NCBI GenBank assembly: GCA_963402885.1
Contig: OY727098.1
Span: forward strand, 21,252,717-21,316,716
Source of the DNA: Antedon bifida
Taxonomy: Eukaryota; Echinodermata; Crinoidea; Comatulida; Antedonidae
Length of the DNA stretch: 64,000 nt
Direction of reading: 5' to 3'
Shown piece by piece: positions 55,201-64,000 of this stretch; the first letter of the stretch is position 1, and every line of letters begins with the position of its first letter. Below the pieces are notes generated by a model. It ran no database searches. It saw only the letters and a program-made list of their open reading frames with translations, and had not been told where the DNA came from. Position numbers and translations under genes: made by a program.

Positions 55201-57467
55201 GTGTATCATTTGGAATAGCATTCATACTGAACTTCTTTATCTGGGGTAAACATTCATCAGGTGCTGTACCCTTCACCACCATGATCGCCTTGTTATGCAT
55301 GTGGTTTGGTATATCACTACCACTTGTGTACCTTGGGTACTATTTTGGATTCAGGAAACAGGTAAGATATTACATGTAATATGTAAATGCTAAAATATGA
55401 TTGGTCGAATTGGAATCTAAAACCTTATATTGCCCTAGAGGGGAATATAACTAAATTTAAATTAATATACTAAAAGTAAACATTAGCGTGCAAAGATTTT
55501 GTATGTGGCTGTTTTATGAGAGCAATAATGACATGGTAAGGGAATCTAACTATGTAAGAGACATGGGTTCTTTTTTGCTTGTATCCCTCTAATGATATGA
55601 ACAACACTTCTAAACAAACTCGAGGATCATCTCCCAGTGTGCTAGGGGATCTCCCAGTGTGCTGGCAGATGCTGCAGTGTGACCACCGTGGGTATGTGGA
55701 GAGCCTTATCATAATTGCTTGAATTGAAGATATATTTTTGTATTCATATTGTTTATTTTGTTACAGCCATATGAGCATCCTGTAAGAACTAACCAGATCC
55801 CAAGACAAGTACCTGAACAAGTCTGGTATCTTAACCCACTGCTAAGGTTAGTTATAATTTGGTTAATGCTAAATGTTCTTGTGTAGTGTGTAAACAAATA
55901 TTGAATGTACATAAAGATACTGTATATGTAAATATATATAACTTTTAAAGACTACTGTGATAATATTATTATATGTGTAATTTATTTTTGTAGTACATTG
56001 ATGGCTGGTATCCTACCATTTGGTGCTGTCTTTATTGAATTATTTTTTATCCTATCGGTAAGAATTGTATTGTCTGCTTCTGTTGTTTTGTTTGTTAGCT
56101 ATTTTATTAACTCATATGCCATGCCATTCTCCTAACTTACATTGTTGTCAAATGATATGAAGATCTGATAATGTACAGTGTACTGTGTCGCTTGTGTATA
56201 TTCAAAGATCTCAGTGCATCTATCGGAAGGTAGTTACCTCGATGTACTGGTCCATATCAGCCCCTGCACTATAACTGACAGCCTAATCCGAATTTCCTCA
56301 GAGGATGAATATTATTAAAACAAAGATTAGCCCAGCTTTTTTCCTACACATTGATTATTGTAGTGAAATGAGGAAGTAAACATCGACAATATTTTGTTGT
56401 ATTTCAACAATCTTTTATACGAATGTTACTTTTGGTTTAATCTGTGAAATTTTTCTTTAGGTTTTTGCTTTTAATAATTTGTTTTCTTTTGTTTTTTCTA
56501 GGCTATTTGGGAGAATCAGTTTTACTACTTGTTTGGATTTCTGTTTTTGGTTTTTATTATTTTGATGGTTTCTTGTGGTCAGATTGCTATAGTTATGGTC
56601 TACTTTCAACTTTGTGGTGAGGTAAGCAAAACTAAAAACCAAAATATACAATTATCGATATTTGTTATATAGTTAGCTCTCCAAAACTGGAATTTTGTTT
56701 AGGGTTAAAGGTTGCAGACCTCTGGGTTACTCAATCGGGTATATAAAGACAATTTATCTTGTTATCTCCACGATATAATATGCGTACATACATAACACAA
56801 GAGTATCAATGCTTTTTATCATTCCTTTCAGGACTATCATTGGTGGTGGCGATCATTTATCGTGTCAGGCGGCTCAGCATTCTACGTATTTCTCTACGCA
56901 ATATTCTATTTTATTACAAAGGTAATTACTTTTTTAATGTATTTATGTATGTTACCCGATTCTGATTTCTGAAACAAATGAAGCTGATGTGTGTGGTCAA
57001 TTCTCGAAAACCAAATACTGAAATTAGTTTGACAAACTAGTTTGACAAAAAAAGTGTGATGTGCCCAAGTATGGTAGTGATTTGACATCATTATGTCCAT
57101 ATATGGGCATATCACATTTTTTTTGTCACATCAAGTTTGATAGTGTAGACAGAGCTTAAGATGTACAGTTTTTTGCGAGAGTTTACTGAATTTGTACACT
57201 ATACTCAATACACTAATTTTGATCAACAGGAAATAATCTATTCATATATTAGATAATTAAGATTTTTAATATAAAATAATATCATCTATTTGTTGTTTGT
57301 TTCTTGTTTGTTAACAGCTTGAGATTACACAGTTTGTTCCTGCGTTGCTGTACTTTGGCTACACGCTCATTATGGTGTTCACATTTTGGATCGTCACAGG
57401 AACTATAGGATTCTTCGCTGCTTATTGGTTTATTCGCAAAATTTATGCGGCCGTGAAAATTGATTGA
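49274..57467 (+). CDS. TM9SF4: TM9SF4, transmembrane 9 superfamily member 4 (nonaspanin), 635 aa
   Basis: Coding exons: 49274-49390, 50093-50242, 50703-50945, 51186-51244, 51650-51789, 52085-52237, 52541-52611, 53606-53738, 54173-54254, 54585-54660, 55182-55361, 55767-55846, 55994-56057, 56502-56621, 56832-56921 and 57318-57467. They total 1908 nt, in frame. A signal peptide ([19 protein letters not shown]) precedes [11 protein letters not shown], then the long lumenal domain and nine membrane helices. Diagnostic runs are [70 protein letters not shown] and the C-terminal KIYAAVKID, a COPI/Golgi retention type tail. These match TM9SF4 rather than TM9SF2. Known roles are Golgi/endosomal membrane trafficking, adhesion and phagocytosis. 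Length is close to human (642). Confidence 0.97.
49825..49856 (+). ncRNA. Hammerhead-ribozyme-like motif (Penelope-type element relic)
   Basis: CTGATGA (49825-49831), a 5-bp stem II (GAGAA/TTCTC, loop TAGT), then GAAAC (49847-49851) and ATGTC, arranged as in the minimal type I hammerheads known from Penelope-like retroelements. One extra T (49832) separates the core from stem II, and stem I pairs poorly, so activity is doubtful. It lies in intron 1 of the TM9SF4 coding region. Confidence 0.45.
51804..51935. mobile_element. MITE family M1, copy f
   Basis: Left end TTAAACTCTATCTGCAGTGT, core TATGTCATCGTATCCATATA, right end TTGATAGTTGTAGATACAGC. The most diverged copy, just downstream of the exon 5 donor of TM9SF4. 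Confidence 0.65.
52865..53462 (+). repeat. Tandem repeat, 151-bp unit, four copies
   Basis: The landmark GATCATGGGTGTTGGAAG recurs at 52982, 53133, 53284 and 53435, exactly 151 bases apart. Copies 2-4 are almost identical; copy 1 differs at several sites. In TM9SF4 intron 7. Confidence 0.95.
54775..55145 (+). repeat. Degenerate tandem repeat, about 170-180-bp unit
   Basis: The series GACTAGA...AATCCCCT...ACATTACAA...CATTGTAT...TAGCATGTCTGTC...ATTAAG(G/A)ATTTAAATT occurs twice, with a partial third copy (CTACAATTCACTGACAACAG ... CTAGCATATCAGTG). In TM9SF4 intron 10. Confidence 0.6.
57022..57160. mobile_element. MITE family M1, copy g
   Basis: Core GTGTGATGTGCCCAAGTATG and GGGCATATCACATTTTTTTT, right end TTTGATAGTGTAGACAGAGC then TTAAG. 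The left terminus is replaced by a duplicated TAGTTTGACAAA. In the last intron of TM9SF4. Confidence 0.75.
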
Positions 57468-59322
57468 TGATAAGTTTATCCCGCTTTTCACAAGTTGAAT
57501 ATTACCCATATTAGAAAAATATATCTTAAATCTTGCTTAGTACAGTATATCTATCTGTATATATACTTCAATCGCAAGAAAGATTCACTAAGGTCTACTA
57601 AAGAAAAGGAAAATTTGACGAAGGACTGAACTTTTTATTTATGCAGTCAAGAGGCCTGTTTCTACTGAAATTAAATTGTAACAAATTGGAACCGATTTTG
57701 GTAGTTGCAGCTTATTTAATTCAATACAAACAAAACTGGTTTAGTCAAGTAGTGTTTGTTATGAAATGATATCAATACCCACAACACAGTTCATTAGGCA
57801 GAAGTATGACTAGAATACGTGTTGGCGCTGTTTTTTAGTTGACCTCATTTAAACCCAGGGTGATTTGAGGCCAATTTAAAATACATCCTGAAATAACCAG
57901 TTGATTGGTATGAACTATGATGCCCTCCTGTGACCTCTTTTTAGTTTTGCAAATTGTACAGTAATGGAAAATAATATAATGATCACTACCAGATTCTTAG
58001 CTAGCTCTAACAAATTGCGTTGTATATTGTAAACAACATTGATCAATATTGATTTTCATTGAAAGTCTGAAATCATTCTTTTCACTAACTGTAAAATCAT
58101 AGCATAGCTCGCTATCTCTCTAATCAACCAAATTGAAATCTTACCTATACACACTCAAAATTTGTTATCTTTTCATTGATCTGTTCTAATGAATATGCAT
58201 TGTAAATGAAATGTCTCAGAATCAATTTATTATTATTGACAGTTTTCTGTTAAATTGAATAGATTTCAATTACTGTAGATTCTTCCAAACAAGAAATGTT
58301 TCGTGACAGTGACATTGGTGTAATCATGTTTTAGTGTCTAAGGATTTTCCTGTAAATAACATTGTTAGCCTTCTTGGTACTTTGGTATTAACGCCATTTC
58401 GTGTTCACTAGACTACATTCCTATGTAGTCAAAAAGTCATTCTGTGCATGCAAATAAATTTGAGCATGAGCAGAATAATCTTATTACTCAATAGCTGTGT
58501 GGTGCCAGTGAAAAACAATTGGACGCTATTATCTATCGATTAAACGTCGTCAAAGTAATTTTTATTTCTGGATATGGAGCAAGTATTTATGATATATGAA
58601 ATCTGTATATAAGCAACTTATATGACATTGTATATAATTTCTTTCTAAATTTCTAGTTAAGTCTGCTGGCCTCCCAATATTTTTGCAGATTTACAGTTAA
58701 AATAATAACACTTTTAGTTCTGCTTAATATCTGAATTTTTTCATCATATTTTCACTTCATTTATTTGAATACATTGTTTTCTTTTGGTTTCATTTTTTTA
58801 ATTCAAAATACCTTCACAATGCGGCTATGTGTAATTGCTAATGAATTATTATAGATAGTGTTCATGGAATAACTTAATTCACAATTTTGATTTATTATTA
58901 TTAAACAATTTAAAAATAAAGGATATATGCTAAATAAGTTATTTTATATATTAGAATGTTTTTAGGTTCTTCCTATACTATTACGGTGTATACAACAATT
59001 TACTCAACCTGGTTTTGTGGTTATATTGCTGCATACCAATCCCAATGTGCTGGGTTATGGTCCTGTGATCTGCAACATTCAAGTGAAAACCACTTAATGG
59101 AAATAAAATATTTATTAATGACTTAAGTTAAATATTTAGTTTTCAATGGAAATAACTTACTTAATTGTGATTTGTGAATATGACTACTGTTTATTTGTGT
59201 CGGATATTTTTCTTAAATAGTAAGTAAATATGAAATTAATTTAAAACATTTAGGTATAAGGAATTCTTTTAGCCCAAGTGTACACACAACCATTGGCTCT
59301 GCCTGCCACAATGTGATTTAAG

Positions 59323-59441
59323 CTTGGTTCCCACTAGCAACGCAATGCAAGGACATTTACGCAACGCAAGCGAGTTGACCAATGACAACCGACAGTTCGA
59401 ATAATCCATTTCTTGTGATTAGTAGGTAGTGGGAACCAAGG
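59323..59441. mobile_element. MITE family M2, copy 2
   Basis: Ends CTTGGTTCCCACTA and TAGTGGGAACCAAGG. The interior ACCAATGACAACCGACAGTT and GAATAATCCATTTCTTGTG is the reverse complement of copy 1 (17980-18107). If the 3'UTR extends to 59946, this copy is transcribed in TM9SF4 mRNA. Confidence 0.7.
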
Positions 59442-59945
59442 TTTAGGACTGAATGCACCTAAGCCTTAAAATAATATGTAGTTTAGAAACATGGACCTTC
59501 TTGTTTTTTGGCTATTTTCCATTAATGTTATACATTTAATGGTTATGGGAAAATTATTGGGTGTTTTTTTTTTAATGTATTTATCACTCATGTTTATAAT
59601 TCTATTGATTTTAATGACACAAAATATAGTTTTTTATTAATAATGATTATTATTGTTCAATTTTATTATTATCCAATATTTAGTAATAGTAAAATCATAT
59701 TTTGTTATTCTGTTAATATATAGAATAATATTTTTAGTTGTACAGTTTGTTTATAATGTAGAATTACATCACATTTAGGGGATTTTATTTTTATTTGTAA
59801 ATTATTGTGTTTGATTTAATTGATTGATTCATAGAAGTAGTTTTTTTTGTTTTCGATAATGTAATTTGTTTTTCGAGACATTTTTTTATGTAATGGAACT
59901 TTGAATTGGAACATTAATTTTGCACTGAAAAAACTAAAACTATGA

Positions 59946-59951
59946 AATAAA
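59946..59951 (+). terminator. Candidate TM9SF4 distal polyadenylation signal
   Basis: AATAAA with TTGGTTTATTGTTATATTTC about 20 bases downstream. Earlier AATAAA hexamers could give shorter forms. Confidence 0.45.
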
Positions 59952-60189
59952 TAACAAGTATACACCATATTGGTTTATTGTTATATTTCCTTAGTTATAC
60001 TGTAGCTGCAAAAAAAATGACTTAACTGAAAAATCGAACTTGGATTTAGTCACTTCAATTATGAGTAAAACGCCGCTCCTTTAGGCAGTTATTAGGAAAC
60101 AGTTACTTATTGTTTACTACGGCTCAGAAATTGGGTATTTGGAAACTCGGACTGGGCAATGGGCATGCTCAAACCCCAAAGCACGTCTG

Positions 60190-60340
60190 GGAGAAGACTA
60201 GTCTGTAAGTTTGGCTGTCAACGTAAGCATTTATCATTGAATAGTTTTGGCGCCGGTATGTGTGTATACCCTATAGTGTGTATGTAGATGAAAAGAACTG
60301 TTTGGTTAGTGAGTACGTTTGTCGGCGGCTGTACGACAAG
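60190..60340 (+). promoter_or_regulatory. Candidate promoter and 5' exon of a right-hand gene
   Basis: Locally GC-richer sequence (TTGGCGCCGGTATG; GTCGGCGGCTGTACGACAAG) ends at ACAAG|GTAGGT (60341), an acceptable donor. It could feed the signal-peptide exon near 62309. Evidence is composition and splice-site shape only. Confidence 0.3.
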
Positions 60341-60621
60341 GTAGGTTCTGGGAAATTAGAAAGTTTGTTTATATTATATTTGTTTATATAGGAATGTTGG
60401 GGTATTCAATCAAATTGATTCAATCAGGTATAGCTAGTAGTATGCTTATTTTATTCTGGTAGGAATCGCAAAGATAGCTTACCGTACCTATTTCCTAAAT
60501 TAACACTCTAAATATCTTTCTTCAAAATAGGCCTAAAAGAAAAAATATATTTATTTTCCATTTTTTTGACAAATGGGTCATAAATGAATGAAGGCTGTAT
60601 CAACCCTTTTATAAACAAGGT

Positions 60622-60694
60622 GACCGGTTAGCTCAGTAGACTGAGAGTCGTGTTAACAACACGAATGTCGTGGGTTCTAATCCCACTCTGGTGG
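60622..60694 (+). repeat. tRNA-derived SINE head (Val-like, degenerate)
   Basis: A cloverleaf can be drawn. The A box is TAGCTCAGTAGACTGAGAG. The anticodon arm TCGTG-TTAACAA-CACGA gives anticodon AAC. The T arm is GTGGG-TTCTAAT-CCCAC, a B box with CTA instead of CGA. The acceptor stem has two mismatches, and unrelated GC-richer sequence follows directly (to roughly 60900), so this is a SINE rather than a working tRNA gene. Confidence 0.6.
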
Positions 60695-61149
60695 AATAGA
60701 GTTAATTGCGGTTCACAGAATTTTACGTCCCCCTTTCCACCACATCATGAGGCAGCAACATCAATGCATCTGATGTCGTGGAAACGACCCCAGTACTGTG
60801 GCAGAGCCTTAGTGCTGAGGCAGGGAGAGCACACCATAACATCTTCTTTTTTTGGCTTAGGCCGCTTCCTTCTTCGATCTCGTAAATGTTATGTTTAGCG
60901 ACCTCAATTTTAAGAACACCCGCGTCAGAGAATAGATATTTAGACCAAAAATGTGTTATTAAAAGAACAATCGTTCTATCATTTATTTTTGTGTAAATCA
61001 GAAAATAAGAGCAACTATTGCGCAGAACAGGAAATGAAAAAAGAAGCAGATTCTTTTGCCATGATATACTGCACTGCAACGTGGGACTCAAGATCAAATG
61101 CCAAGTCCAACTTCAGCTTACACAACTTCTATATTTTTTTATTTTTTTT

Positions 61150-61358
61150 TTAATATGCCATTTTAATGTCACATAATAGTTATCCTCTTTGAACAAAAAT
61201 TGAATTGAAAAAAAAAAATTATTTACCAAAAAAAAACTAAATTATATGAGATGGGATACGGAAATGATTAAGTTTATTAAAACTACAAAATAACCTATTC
61301 AAAGTATGATTTAATTAATCTTAATTTTTCTTGTTTTTTGGGGACAATACATCTTTAA
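61150..61358 (+). mobile_element. MITE-like repeat, family M3, copy 2
   Basis: It shares TATGCCATTTTAATGT, ACATAATAGTTATCC and TTTATTAAAACTACAAAATA with 4093-4440, and ends GGGGACAATACATCTTTAA, the inverse of that copy's start. A second GGGGGACAATACATATTTAA follows at about 61373. Confidence 0.6.
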
Positions 61359-62308
61359 AGATACGTTTTTGGGGGACAATACATATTTAAGTTTCGGGTC
61401 GTTTTCAATTCACAACTTTGGACCATATAAAGACTGTAACAATAAAAGGATATTCTATTCTTTTGGTTTATATACTGGTACATTGCATATAATATTAAAG
61501 TTTACCAACAATGTTTGAGATTGAGGTTGGTAATAAATTATTCAGATAATATGAAAAACTAGGCTGCTATCTGTAGCATTACGGAGTATGTCAACATACC
61601 AATGATGATCTTCTAAATAAAATATCTCCTAAAAACGTTTGATGAACGCGCAAAATAATTTATGAGCACTGTAATGTCCATTTATATTGGACAATAAATG
61701 AATCTGTATTTGTATCTGTAAATTTCATCGGTACTGAATGAATGAATTATGATTCTGCTATGTCATTATGTAGTCTTTGGTATAAATGTTAGCACCGTAG
61801 GACGTTCGACACCATTGCCGCGGCAGCATATTTTATCATCTTGTCAAATATATAAATAAAACGTAAATTCAATAGGTATTATATTGTAATGATATATTGA
61901 CTTAATAGCCTATAGCATGAAAATGACATCGTATTGAATGAACCGTGGCAAGTTTTGTTTGTACAGTGAGAACGTTCATGCATTGGTGTACCTGACAAAG
62001 GCTATTGTATGCTTTAACAAAAGACTGCATTCAAATGACCGTGTACAGTATTATACGTTACTAAACGACGCGACGCAATTGCCATTATACCTGTTATTTA
62101 AAAAAATATATCAACACTTGTTGCGTCAATCGGTATCAGACTATATACAGTATACAAACGAAAATACTGGTTTCAGGATTTTATAGGCCTACCACAGGAA
62201 CTGGATTCATCAAACTTAGGAGATATTTTATTTAGAAGATCATCAATGACATCTGTGTGATGCTATTTACCTATTTGTAGTCCCGTTTAACCAAATTTAG
62301 GATTTAGT

Positions 62309-62378
62309 ATGCTGCTTACCGAATTAGGATTATTTATATTGATAGCTTTCGCCAACTTGTCAGTGATAAATGCTCAAG
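62309..62378 (+). CDS. Candidate first coding exon of a secreted or membrane protein (partial)
   Basis: An ATG opens 23 codons and one base: MLLTELGLFILIAFANLSVI then NAQ and the first G of a split codon, ending at CAAG|GTAAGT (62379), a perfect donor. The peptide is a good signal sequence with likely cleavage after INA. An acceptor-like TTTAACCAAATTTAG ends at 62300, 8 bases upstream. No following exon could be recognised up to 64000, so the gene would continue off the right edge. The product is unknown. Confidence 0.45.
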
Positions 62379-63309
62379 GTAAGTGAATACACTGAAACTA
62401 AAGGGCCTACATTGATTACCCATTTATTCTGCAAAAAAAACATCGGCTTTTAGTTTCACACCAGAGTGGTACCGTACTACTTCCGTCTGTCTCACCATGG
62501 AGGAAATACACATATAAATATATATTTCCTCCATGGTTTCACCAAGATGCATTGTATTGTATTGCATTTTGCTGTAGGCCTTGTTGTGGTATGCTGTATT
62601 ATTTACCATTCAATATCACTCGGTACACGTCCTACAGCATGACTTTATTCATAGGTGAAAGAGGAAAGGGAAGATCCCCTTTAAAATTGAAAAAAAATCC
62701 TTGGCTAATTCGTAGATATTAATAATTAATAATATAATTCTTTATATTCTGAATTGGCTCATATTGCCTACTCCAATACTTTAGGTACGCATATTCTATT
62801 CAGCTATTTTCTCCATTGTTCAATGTGTAGCTTCATCACTATCTGTAGGCCTAATTGGTCTGGATACGTACAGTTACATATTGTCGGTGTATAGGCAGAC
62901 CCTACTGTAGATGTATTGATGTAGGCCTATATGTCATCGATAATCGCATTAATGTTGAAATCAAACACATTCAAATTCAATGTGTTACGGTATAATATCC
63001 AGTCAAGTTGCGATTCGTTTTGTCATTTTAGAAATACCTTGGTCTTACGGTAGCAATTTATTATTCTTATAAATATCTTTAATTATGAGATTTTGTAAAG
63101 ACTGTGGGTCGGTATTCCTGTGGGCCTACTGCGTTTAGTCAGCAAGGGTCCACTCCAAAACATCATCCATCCACGGAATTATATAATAACAAATATTTTA
63201 AAATGTCCAAACTAGCCTCTGACATTTTTGGTCTGATAGAAATGACTATCATGGCCTCATGTTTAATTATATTACATACATATTTAATGCTTATTATTCA
63301 ATGTGATAG
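62379..63309 (+). other. Non-coding stretch after the candidate exon
   Basis: AT-rich. Apart from the palindrome at 62495-62536 and several TAGGCCTA octamers (near 62860 and 62922) I see nothing supportable. Confidence 0.4.
62495..62536. repeat. Near-perfect palindrome around CCATGG
   Basis: CCATGGAGGAAATA pairs exactly with TATTTCCTCCATGG across a 14-base AT-rich centre. It lies just after the candidate signal-peptide exon. Confidence 0.8.
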
Positions 63310-63720
63310 AAAATTACAAGGCCCCTCTTTCAGTTACAAGGCCCCTCATTTCTATAATGATCTTCCTCTATCTATCCGCAATTCCTTATCCTTTTCCTCT
63401 TTCAAAACTAGACTTATGACTTTTCTTAAAAATATGTAATCCTTTTCCAGATTTTAATTGTAAAATAGTAGATCTAAATTTTTATTTATATATATATATT
63501 TTATATTTTGCTTAATTTAACATTTCAGTTATTTTCTATTTTTCAAATTTTCTTATTATTTTTAGTCTTATGTAATCAATTTTATTTTTTTCTTTTACTT
63601 TTCTGTTCTTGTTGTTTTTTGTATATTGTATCTCTTCTGAGGGTCCCAAATGATCAGCAAATGCTGGATGGATCACCCTCATTAAATATGGTTAAAATAA
63701 AAAAAAAAATAAAATTGATA
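63310..63720 (+). mobile_element. 5'-truncated LINE: ORF2 C-terminus and 3' tail
   Basis: The frame ending at 63439 (stop) reads FSYKAPHFYNDLPLSIRN then SLSFSSFKTRLMTFL, the conserved [FY]..AP..[WY]N.LP..IR...S...FK..L end of Jockey/CR1-like ORF2 proteins. Downstream, TGAGGGTCCCAAATGATCAG...GATCACCCTCATTAAATATG and an A-rich end (AAAATAAAAAAAAAAATAAA, to about 63715) look like the element's 3' end with its short hairpin. No reverse transcriptase is present upstream, as expected of a truncated insertion. Confidence 0.7.
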
Positions 63721-64000
63721 AATTCAGAGGTACTGTATTTGCGAAAATAATATATAACGAACTTCCGTCATTTGTTTTCAACCTATGTCAAAAATATATA
63801 TTAGGTCTATACACAAAACAATTTGGCCCCAGTCGGTTTGACGCAATTACTGTTGAACATTAGGGAAATGGAATTGAAAATCCGATATCTTGAATAAGAG
63901 CAAATCGTTATTGATTTTAACAACGGAAAACAAAAGGAGCAATAACTATGACTAACACGGATCAATAAGAAATTCGATTTTTGAATTTGGTTTAGTTCAA

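Larger units (their letters stand above)
57468..59960 (+). other. TM9SF4 3'UTR (inferred)
   Basis: No coding sequence. Several AATAAA hexamers occur (near 58451, 58915, 59102 and 59946). The last, followed by GTTTATTGTT, is the best-formed. MITE family M2 copy 2 lies inside. Confidence 0.45.

Noticed and set aside
60622..60694. Functional tRNA-Val (AAC)
   Set aside because: The acceptor stem has two mismatches, the B box has CTA instead of CGA, and it runs straight into a SINE-like body.
60723..61097. 124-codon minus-strand open frame
   Set aside because: It is antisense to the SINE body and contains no recognisable domain; low stop density there follows from local base composition.
1..64000. 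Bacterial-type features (operons, CRISPR arrays, ribosome binding sites)
   Set aside because: All genes are intron-containing animal genes. The direct repeats present are minisatellites or duplications without unique spacers.

Overview
The window is animal nuclear DNA: AT-rich, with GT-AG introns, 5' non-coding exons, AATAAA signals, LINE remnants, MITEs, minisatellites and a tRNA-derived SINE. The gene set (VWA7-like secretory proteins, a kelch-like protein, DEPTOR, RPS20, TM9SF4) points to a metazoan. The AT richness, the heavy MITE load and the repeated octamer TAGGCCTA make a marine invertebrate deuterostome, perhaps an echinoderm, my best guess. That taxonomic call is inference only.

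Layout. (1) 1-11.6 kb, minus strand: two head-to-tail VWA7-like genes. The distal copy (3535-11582) is complete, with 9 coding exons joining in frame to 992 aa: signal peptide, Het-C/phospholipase-like N-domain, VWA domain and a C-terminal membrane anchor. The proximal copy starts at 2455 behind a TATA box and runs off the left edge. (2) 11.6-23.4 kb: no coding sequence. It holds duplicated AT-rich repeats, MITEs, and probably the promoter and 5' non-coding exons of the next gene. (3) 23.44-25.98 kb, plus strand: a single-exon kelch-like protein of 845 aa with two BTB domains and a lipidation-type MGCC N-terminus. A long probable 3'UTR reaches about 30.5 kb. (4) 30.6-40.2 kb, plus strand: DEPTOR, an mTOR-binding DEP-DEP-PDZ protein (8 coding exons, 416 aa), preceded by a 1-kb foldback structure carrying promoter-like motifs in its arms. 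(5) 41.7-48.0 kb, minus strand: RPS20 (uS10), 119 aa, whose second intron is almost entirely transposon-derived. (6) 48.4-59.95 kb, plus strand: TM9SF4 (16 coding exons, 635 aa), divergent from RPS20 across a roughly 0.4-kb promoter region. (7) 60-64 kb: a tRNA-derived SINE, a MITE, a candidate signal-peptide exon of a gene leaving on the right, and a truncated LINE 3' end.

The genes do not form a pathway; they are ordinary neighbours on a chromosome. DEPTOR and RPS20 both belong to the wider mTOR/translation field, but I read nothing into their adjacency. For each spliced gene the exon set was rebuilt by hand from splice sites and reading-frame continuity. Every complete CDS sums to a multiple of three with no internal stop.

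I found no wholly new system. The most notable items are the double-BTB, lipidation-signature kelch protein; the foldback promoter-like repeat upstream of DEPTOR; transposons packed into RPS20 intron 2, one only 8 bp from the 5' splice site; a hammerhead-ribozyme-like motif in a TM9SF4 intron; CTAG-rich blocks beside the putative promoters; and a seven-copy MITE family.
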